38,299 bases of DNA. Origin: Cryobacterium sp. PH31-AA6 (lineage in GTDB: Bacteria > Actinomycetota > Actinomycetes > Actinomycetales > Microbacteriaceae). The notes beneath the pieces are model-generated. The model made no database searches and was not told the DNA's origin. It saw nothing but the letters and a program-made list of their open reading frames with translations. Positions 35,303-38,299 of the stretch are shown here, in pieces. Where the stretch lies: the NCBI RefSeq assembly GCF_030063195.1, contig NZ_JASISS010000029.1, positions 1 through 38,299 on the forward strand, in the 5' to 3' direction. Both the position numbers and the translations under genes were made by a program. Within the stretch, counting starts at the first letter, position 1. Each line of letters opens with the position of its first letter.

Positions 35303-35357
35303 ATGCCCGCTTGCGAGCCCCAACCGGCCCGCGCGGGCAACAACACGTCCGAAAACT

Positions 35358-35400
35358 AACGCCGTTCCATCCATCACGGGTGAGCGGCGTTTCGTGTTTC
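35358..35400 (+). terminator. Hairpin terminator downstream of cassette 4
   Basis: AACGCCG and CGGCGTT (35358-35364 with 35385-35391) form a 7-bp stem over a 20-nt loop, followed by a loose T-rich stretch (TCGTGTTTC). Confidence 0.6.
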
Positions 35401-35423
35401 GGCAGCATCACCACAACTAAATA
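35395..35423 (+). promoter_or_regulatory. Possible fifth promoter, leader of the replication operon
   Basis: TGTTTC, 17 nt, TAAATA. The -35 is poor, but the spacer length matches the four cassette promoters. Confidence 0.35.
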
Positions 35424-35430
35424 ATTACCT

Positions 35431-35451
35431 CGCCTCTACCTGAGGCGTTTT
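35431..35451 (+). terminator. Leader terminator hairpin 1
   Basis: CGCCTC and GAGGCG with a 5-nt loop, followed by TTTTCC. The right half overlaps CCTGAGG (35439-35445), which can pair instead with CCTCAGG at 35472-35478. Confidence 0.75.
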
Positions 35452-35458
35452 CCATTTA

Positions 35459-35497
35459 AACACGGAAGGCACCTCAGGCTAGGGAGGGCTCCGTGTT
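35459..35497 (+). promoter_or_regulatory. Leader stem-loop, possible regulatory RNA element
   Basis: AACACGGA and TCCGTGTT form a perfect 8-bp outer stem enclosing CCTC/GAGG. The enclosed CCTCAGG is also complementary to the upstream terminator, so two exclusive folds are possible. Confidence 0.55.
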
Positions 35498-35498
35498 C

Positions 35499-35537
35499 AA
35501 GCGCTAGATCCGACTTCGGTCTGTTCTGGCGCTTTTT
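35499..35537 (+). terminator. Leader terminator hairpin 2, just before the HTH gene
   Basis: AAGCGC and GCGCTT bracket a GAC-TTCG-GTC inner hairpin and end in five T. It lies 20 bp ahead of the start codon at 35557, so termination here would shut off the whole operon. Confidence 0.75.
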
Positions 35538-35556
35538 GCATTTAAAGGAGCAGCAC

Positions 35557-35751
35557 ATGACCGACACCGCAATCACTAAGTGGCCCACGATCCGACAGGC
35601 AGCCGAGCGCTACTGCATCAGTGAGAAGACCATCCGCCGGCGCATCACAGACGGCACCCTCAAGGCCCGCCGAATTGGCCCACGCTTGATTCGCCTAGAC
35701 CCAGAATCGATCGCCGCATTCGGTAACGGAATCGGCGGTGCAATCGCGTGA
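35557..35751 (+). CDS. Excisionase-family HTH DNA-binding protein
   Basis: This 64-residue protein has the HTH_17 excisionase pattern: TIRQAAERYCISEKTIRRRI as the helix-turn-helix, then GTLKARRIGPRLIRLDPESI as the wing. It could be an excisionase or a small regulator of the operon it heads. GGAG lies 6 nt before the ATG; a TTG at 35536 falls inside the terminator T tract and is rejected. The stop overlaps the GTG of the next gene by 4 bases. The leader in front contains two terminator hairpins, so expression is probably controlled by attenuation. Confidence 0.82.
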   Translation: MTDTAITKWPTIRQAAERYCISEKTIRRRITDGTLKARRIGPRLIRLDPESIAAFGNGIGGAIA

Positions 35752-36161
35752 CCGAAAAGAAAAACCCCCAGGCTGCAAACCAAGGGGCAGAAGTCAAACC
35801 GGGCAGGTCGGGCTCTATATCTATTTTAGCGGATGATTCAGCACCTATCCCCGAAACCCCGAAGATCGGCGCAACGGTAGAGGGTCCACTCTCCGCCGCT
35901 CTGGTCCGCCTGCTCGCTGACGAGATCACCCTAGACGACTGCACGCCAGCACTCGCCGCATGGTTCCTAGAAGGTCACCGGGCCGCGCTTGCATCGGTAC
36001 TCCCCGAGCTGACCCGCGCCGAGCAGTCGGCAGAGCACGCTAACGCGGACGCTGATCGGCTCTACGGGCTCGCATTCACACCACGGGAACCGCTCAAGGT
36101 CGGCCCGTCATACGCCGAGATTCAGAAGATCCGCGCCGAAACCTACAGGGGTACACGATGA
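35748..36161 (+). CDS. Unknown protein upstream of the RepA-like ATPase
   Basis: This 137-residue soluble protein has no recognised domain. The first 45 residues are polar and probably disordered. The rest is helical (AALVRLLADEITLDDCTPALAAWF, then ALASVLPELTRAEQSAEHAN), and the C-terminus ends in SYAEIQKIRAETYRG. The GTG start and ATGA-type end overlap both neighbours, so it is made together with the ATPase and may be a loader or partner; that is inference. Confidence 0.75.
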   Translation: MTEKKNPQAANQGAEVKPGRSGSISILADDSAPIPETPKIGATVEGPLSAALVRLLADEITLDDCTPALAAWFLEGHRAALASVLPELTRAEQSAEHANADADRLYGLAFTPREPLKVGPSYAEIQKIRAETYRGTR

Positions 36162-37297
36162 GCGCATACAACGTAGACAGCTACGCCGACATTGCCGAGC
36201 TGCTCGACCGCGGAGACATCAAACCGCCCGTGCCAACAGTGGGACTCCGCAGCGACGGGGTGGGCGTGTTCTACCGGGAACAAGTCAACCTGCTATTCGG
36301 CAATCCCGAATCAGGAAAAACCCTCATCGCCCAATGCGCCACGGTGGACGAGCTCAACCGCGGTGAGAGCGCCCTAATTGTGGACCTCGACCACAACGGA
36401 GCCGGGGCCACCATCTCACGGCTCATCGCAATGGGCGCAGACGAAGAGATCCTCCGCGACCCGGAACGATTCCGCTACTGCTCCCCCGACGACGCCGAGC
36501 AGCTCGCCCTAATCGTGGCCGACACTGTTGCCTGGCAGCCGGCAGTCGTGCTGCTCGACTCGCTGGGAGAGCTGCTCCCGCTATGCGGCGCCTCGAGCAA
36601 CTCCCCCGACGACTTCAGCCGTGTGCACGCCGACATTCTCAAACCGTTGGCAAAGAGTGGCGCGGCTGTAATCGTCATCGACCACCTCGCAAAGAACACC
36701 GACTCCCAGGCGTTCGGCTCAACTGGCACGGCAGCGAAGAAACGGGCAATCGGTGGAACCAGCCTCCGCACAACCGTGGTGGACGCGTTCAAACCGGGGT
36801 CAGGTGGCAAAGCTCAACTCACCATCAACAAAGACCGGCACGGTGGACTCAGGGCCGCATCAGGCGGGGATGACAGGGAACCGATCGCCGCAACGTTCAA
36901 GATGTGGGACGAGAACGGCGATATTCGGTGGACGTTCATTCCACCCGTTCAAGGTGAACGCGCCGTAGTCGTGGGCGTGTCAGAGGCCGACATCGTGACG
37001 CTCTCCGAGCTGCTCCCGGTACCCGCAAGCCAACGGGACGTGAAAGAGCGCCTCGGATGGGGTAGCACCCGTTCACTCGAAGCTTTGAGGGAATGGCGAC
37101 GACGCGGAGAACCCACGACCGTGCTCCCCGCTCCCCAACCCCCTATGTGGGGAGCAGAGGAGCACTCAGAAGAGCATCCAGAAGCTCTGCTCCCGGAGCG
37201 CACCCGGAGCAGTAACACAGAGGAAAACATCTCTGCTCCCCGCTCCCCACACAGGGGGTTGGGGAGCAAGGAGCACTCAGAAGGTGCGCTCCTATGA
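36158..37297 (+). CDS. RepA-like RecA-fold ATPase (AAA_25 type)
   Basis: This 379-residue protein resembles the hexameric RepA/phage replicative helicase-like ATPases. It has Walker A FGNPESGKT (48-55), an acidic strand ALIVDLDHNGAG (about 72-83), Walker B AVVLLDSLGEL (129-138), and VIVIDHLAKN (171-180), as in plasmid RepA. A glycine-rich GSTGTAAKKRAIGGTSLR segment follows. A helix-turn-helix-like region is near 285-315 (PASQRDVKERLGWGSTRSLEALREW). The last 60 residues are low complexity and are encoded by the palindrome region at 37122-37283. It probably drives replication of the element. Confidence 0.85.
   Translation: MSAYNVDSYADIAELLDRGDIKPPVPTVGLRSDGVGVFYREQVNLLFGNPESGKTLIAQCATVDELNRGESALIVDLDHNGAGATISRLIAMGADEEILRDPERFRYCSPDDAEQLALIVADTVAWQPAVVLLDSLGELLPLCGASSNSPDDFSRVHADILKPLAKSGAAVIVIDHLAKNTDSQAFGSTGTAAKKRAIGGTSLRTTVVDAFKPGSGGKAQLTINKDRHGGLRAASGGDDREPIAATFKMWDENGDIRWTFIPPVQGERAVVVGVSEADIVTLSELLPVPASQRDVKERLGWGSTRSLEALREWRRRGEPTTVLPAPQPPMWGAEEHSEEHPEALLPERTRSSNTEENISAPRSPHRGLGSKEHSEGALL
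37122..37172. repeat. Palindrome copy A within the ATPase gene 3' end
   Basis: The core 37130-37155 has arms GCTCCCC and GGGGAGC around a 12-bp centre, with an outer TGCTCC/GGAGCA pair. The following AGGAGCACTCAGAAG is repeated after copy B. Confidence 0.85.
37234..37283. repeat. Palindrome copy B, centre inverted relative to copy A
   Basis: The core 37242-37267 has the same arms. Its 12-bp centre (ACACAGGGGGTT) is the reverse complement of the copy A centre (AACCCCCTATGT) with one mismatch, while the flanks are in direct orientation. The cores are 112 bp apart. Confidence 0.85.
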
Positions 37298-37569
37298 AGG
37301 TTTACCGGCAGCACAACTGCACCGCGAACCATCGTTCGGAGCGCACTTTCCTGAAGTGCGCTCTCCCCCGCGCCGCCTGGGTAGTTGGCCGCGGTGAGTT
37401 CGCTCTCATCGCATGGTGCAGAGTGCCCACGATCATGCTCCACCGCCATCTCGAGGACGCCGCAACGAGCAAAGCCACCATCGACACCACCGGATGTGGC
37501 GGGGCCTGCTCAAGGCGTCACGAGATCATCCGCATCGACCTGACACGCACCGATAGGACAACACAATGA
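37294..37569 (+). CDS. Small cysteine-containing protein of unknown function
   Basis: This 91-residue protein has Cys9, Cys22, Cys42, Cys68 and Cys72 plus several His, with CGGACSRRH near the end. This suggests a small metal-binding fold, but I recognise no family. The ATG overlaps the ATPase stop, and the end overlaps the next gene by 4 bases. Confidence 0.7.
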   Translation: MKVYRQHNCTANHRSERTFLKCALPRAAWVVGRGEFALIAWCRVPTIMLHRHLEDAATSKATIDTTGCGGACSRRHEIIRIDLTRTDRTTQ

Positions 37570-37841
37570 GCGACACCCCGACCCGCACCCCGTATGACCT
37601 GCTCCGCAACCTGGGAGCCCACACCGAGGACTGGCGTCCACAGTGGGCCGATCACCTGTCAGTGACCACACGCGGCACCGAGACGCTCTACATCGCGCAG
37701 CCCTACCAGTTGTTCCCCGAAGCTTTCCGCGACTTCGAGGCGCTCGAGGCTCACGGGTGGCGAGTCATCATCGACGGGCAAACCACCCACAATCCCGGCC
37801 TCACCGTGCGAGTACGAATTAGCGCCCGGAGCACGCAATGA
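37566..37841 (+). CDS. Unknown small protein
   Basis: This 91-residue soluble protein has TPYDLLRNLGAHTEDWRPQWADHL near the start and FRDFEALEAHGWRVIIDGQ later. No family is recognised. An AGGA site is 8 nt before the ATG. It overlaps both neighbours by 4 bases and belongs to the same operon. Confidence 0.75.
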   Translation: MSDTPTRTPYDLLRNLGAHTEDWRPQWADHLSVTTRGTETLYIAQPYQLFPEAFRDFEALEAHGWRVIIDGQTTHNPGLTVRVRISARSTQ

Positions 37842-38080
37842 GTCAAGTCTCCGAGGCTTACGCGGCTTTGCACAAAGCAATGGCCGTAACTGACCCGGCG
37901 TGCGCTGGGAACGATCTGTTCATCCTCGACGACGTGCCAGCAGCAGCCGTAAAGCCGATCTGTGACACATGCCCGCTGCTGGACCTATGCACCACCTATG
38001 CGCGACTTGCACGCCCCCCAGCAGGAATCTGGGCCGGCAAACGCTGGCACGGCAAGCCCAAACAAGAAAGAGAAATCTAA
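37838..38080 (+). CDS. WhiB-family iron-sulfur transcription factor
   Basis: This 80-residue protein has the four-cysteine pattern of WhiB-like regulators: Cys22, then Cys42-X2-Cys45-X5-Cys51 (ICDTCPLLDLC), followed by GIWAGKRW, which corresponds to the family G-[VI]-W-G-G turn with Ala at the fourth position. A basic tail follows. Wbl proteins bind a [4Fe-4S] cluster and usually contact the primary sigma factor, and several actinophages carry one that affects host genes. GGAG is 7 nt before the ATG, which overlaps the preceding stop. Confidence 0.88.
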   Translation: MSQVSEAYAALHKAMAVTDPACAGNDLFILDDVPAAAVKPICDTCPLLDLCTTYARLARPPAGIWAGKRWHGKPKQEREI

Positions 38081-38082
38081 CC

Positions 38083-38299
38083 ATGGCCGGTGGCTACCCC
38101 CAAGGCGGGTCTGAGACCCAGAAGTTCCTCCGCAACTTTGACGACATTTACCGTCGTCTTCGTGAGCTCGAAACACCAACGGGCACACAGACAAGCTCCC
38201 TAGTCCGGCAGGTGCAATCAGCGCTCGCGAACATCAACGCGACCGTCACAGCAGCTATCACGGCACTGTCATACACGCGCGCCGAGATCGACTCGAAGG
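38083..38299 (+). CDS. Partial gene, phage tail or appendage-like protein
   Basis: The gene starts 2 bp after the WhiB stop and is cut by the window edge after 72 codons. The visible part has a Gly-rich start (AGGYPQGGS), a helical stretch (FLRNFDDIYRRLRELE), and a coiled-coil-like region (SSLVRQVQSALANINATV). This N-terminal style is common in actinophage minor tail or fibre proteins, but without the rest the call is a guess. The ribosome site is weak (AAAGAGAA). Confidence 0.55.
   Translation, partial: MAGGYPQGGSETQKFLRNFDDIYRRLRELETPTGTQTSSLVRQVQSALANINATVTAAITALSYTRAEIDSK

Larger units (their letters stand above)
32690..38299 (+). mobile_element. Integrated phage-like element, left end to window edge
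   Basis: The element starts at the tRNA remnant. It carries a tyrosine integrase next to the attachment site, two excisionase-type HTH genes, a RepA-like ATPase, a WhiB-family gene and a tail-like gene. It is AT-richer than the flanking chromosome, and all genes run rightward in overlapping chains. The right end is not in the window. Whether it is a full prophage, a satellite or a defective remnant cannot be decided here. Confidence 0.85.

Noticed and set aside
34853..35359. A 168-codon open frame across the cassette array with internally repeated peptide segments
   Set aside because: It runs through four terminators and three promoters, has no ribosome site, and its peptide repeat simply reflects the DNA repeat (108-bp spacing between terminators keeps the frame).

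Overview
The window comes from the chromosome of a high-GC actinobacterium. The gene content and order (rpsD, alaS, ruvX, mltG, aroE-aroC-aroK-aroB; yebC-ruvCAB-yajC-secDF-relA; thrS-HIT-pdxST) and the protein style suggest the family Microbacteriaceae; this is inference, since no 16S rRNA gene is present. Frequent GTG and TTG starts and dense, often overlapping gene packing fit this.

Region 1 (1-3.1 kb) holds an ExaC/AldB-type aldehyde dehydrogenase and, just upstream on the same strand, a GAF-domain regulator that probably controls it. Region 2 (3.15-12.95 kb, minus strand) is a tightly coupled cell-wall, tRNA-charging and aromatic-pathway cluster: alaS, ruvX, mltG and the shikimate genes aroE, aroC, aroK and aroB. 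It is preceded by two small membrane/envelope genes and by rpsD, which has its own terminator. Region 3 (13.2-17.5 kb) has rarA, then plus-strand genes for a membrane-anchored cyclophilin, a DUF349 protein with a strong terminator, and a small AbiEi-antitoxin-like protein that converges on relA. Region 4 (17.5-31.1 kb, minus strand) is a long housekeeping series: thrS, HIT hydrolase, pdxS, pdxT, DUF1697, yebC, ruvC, ruvA, ruvB, yajC, secD, secF, relA. Region 5 (31.1-32.7 kb) carries a membrane-anchored protein of unknown function and a membrane-associated HIRAN-domain protein.

Region 6 (32.69 kb to the right edge) is an integrated phage-like element. Its left end is a 25-bp piece of the 3' end of a tRNA gene (T arm plus acceptor strand, most like tRNA-Val). 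A tyrosine integrase follows, with a small coupled ORF before it, then two small ORFs, one with an excisionase-type HTH. Next comes about 750 bp without a credible gene, then a second excisionase-type HTH gene, an accessory ORF, a RecA-fold RepA-like ATPase, two unknown small proteins, a WhiB-family protein and the start of a gene that looks like a phage tail or appendage protein. The element is AT-richer than its surroundings, and all its visible genes run rightward in overlapping ATGA-type junctions.

The most unusual thing in the window is the 750-bp gap (34805-35556). It contains four consecutive cassettes, each made of a promoter (TGGACA-like -35, exactly 17 nt, TA-rich -10), a 50-75 nt transcribed segment without an ORF of its own, and an intrinsic terminator. 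They are followed by a leader with more terminator hairpins and a possible antiterminator pairing just ahead of the next gene. No conventional repressor gene is visible in the element. I propose that the array encodes small RNAs or a termination-based switch controlling the replication operon. A second oddity is a pair of 26-bp palindromes in the 3' end of the RepA-like gene that are near-exact reverse complements of each other.
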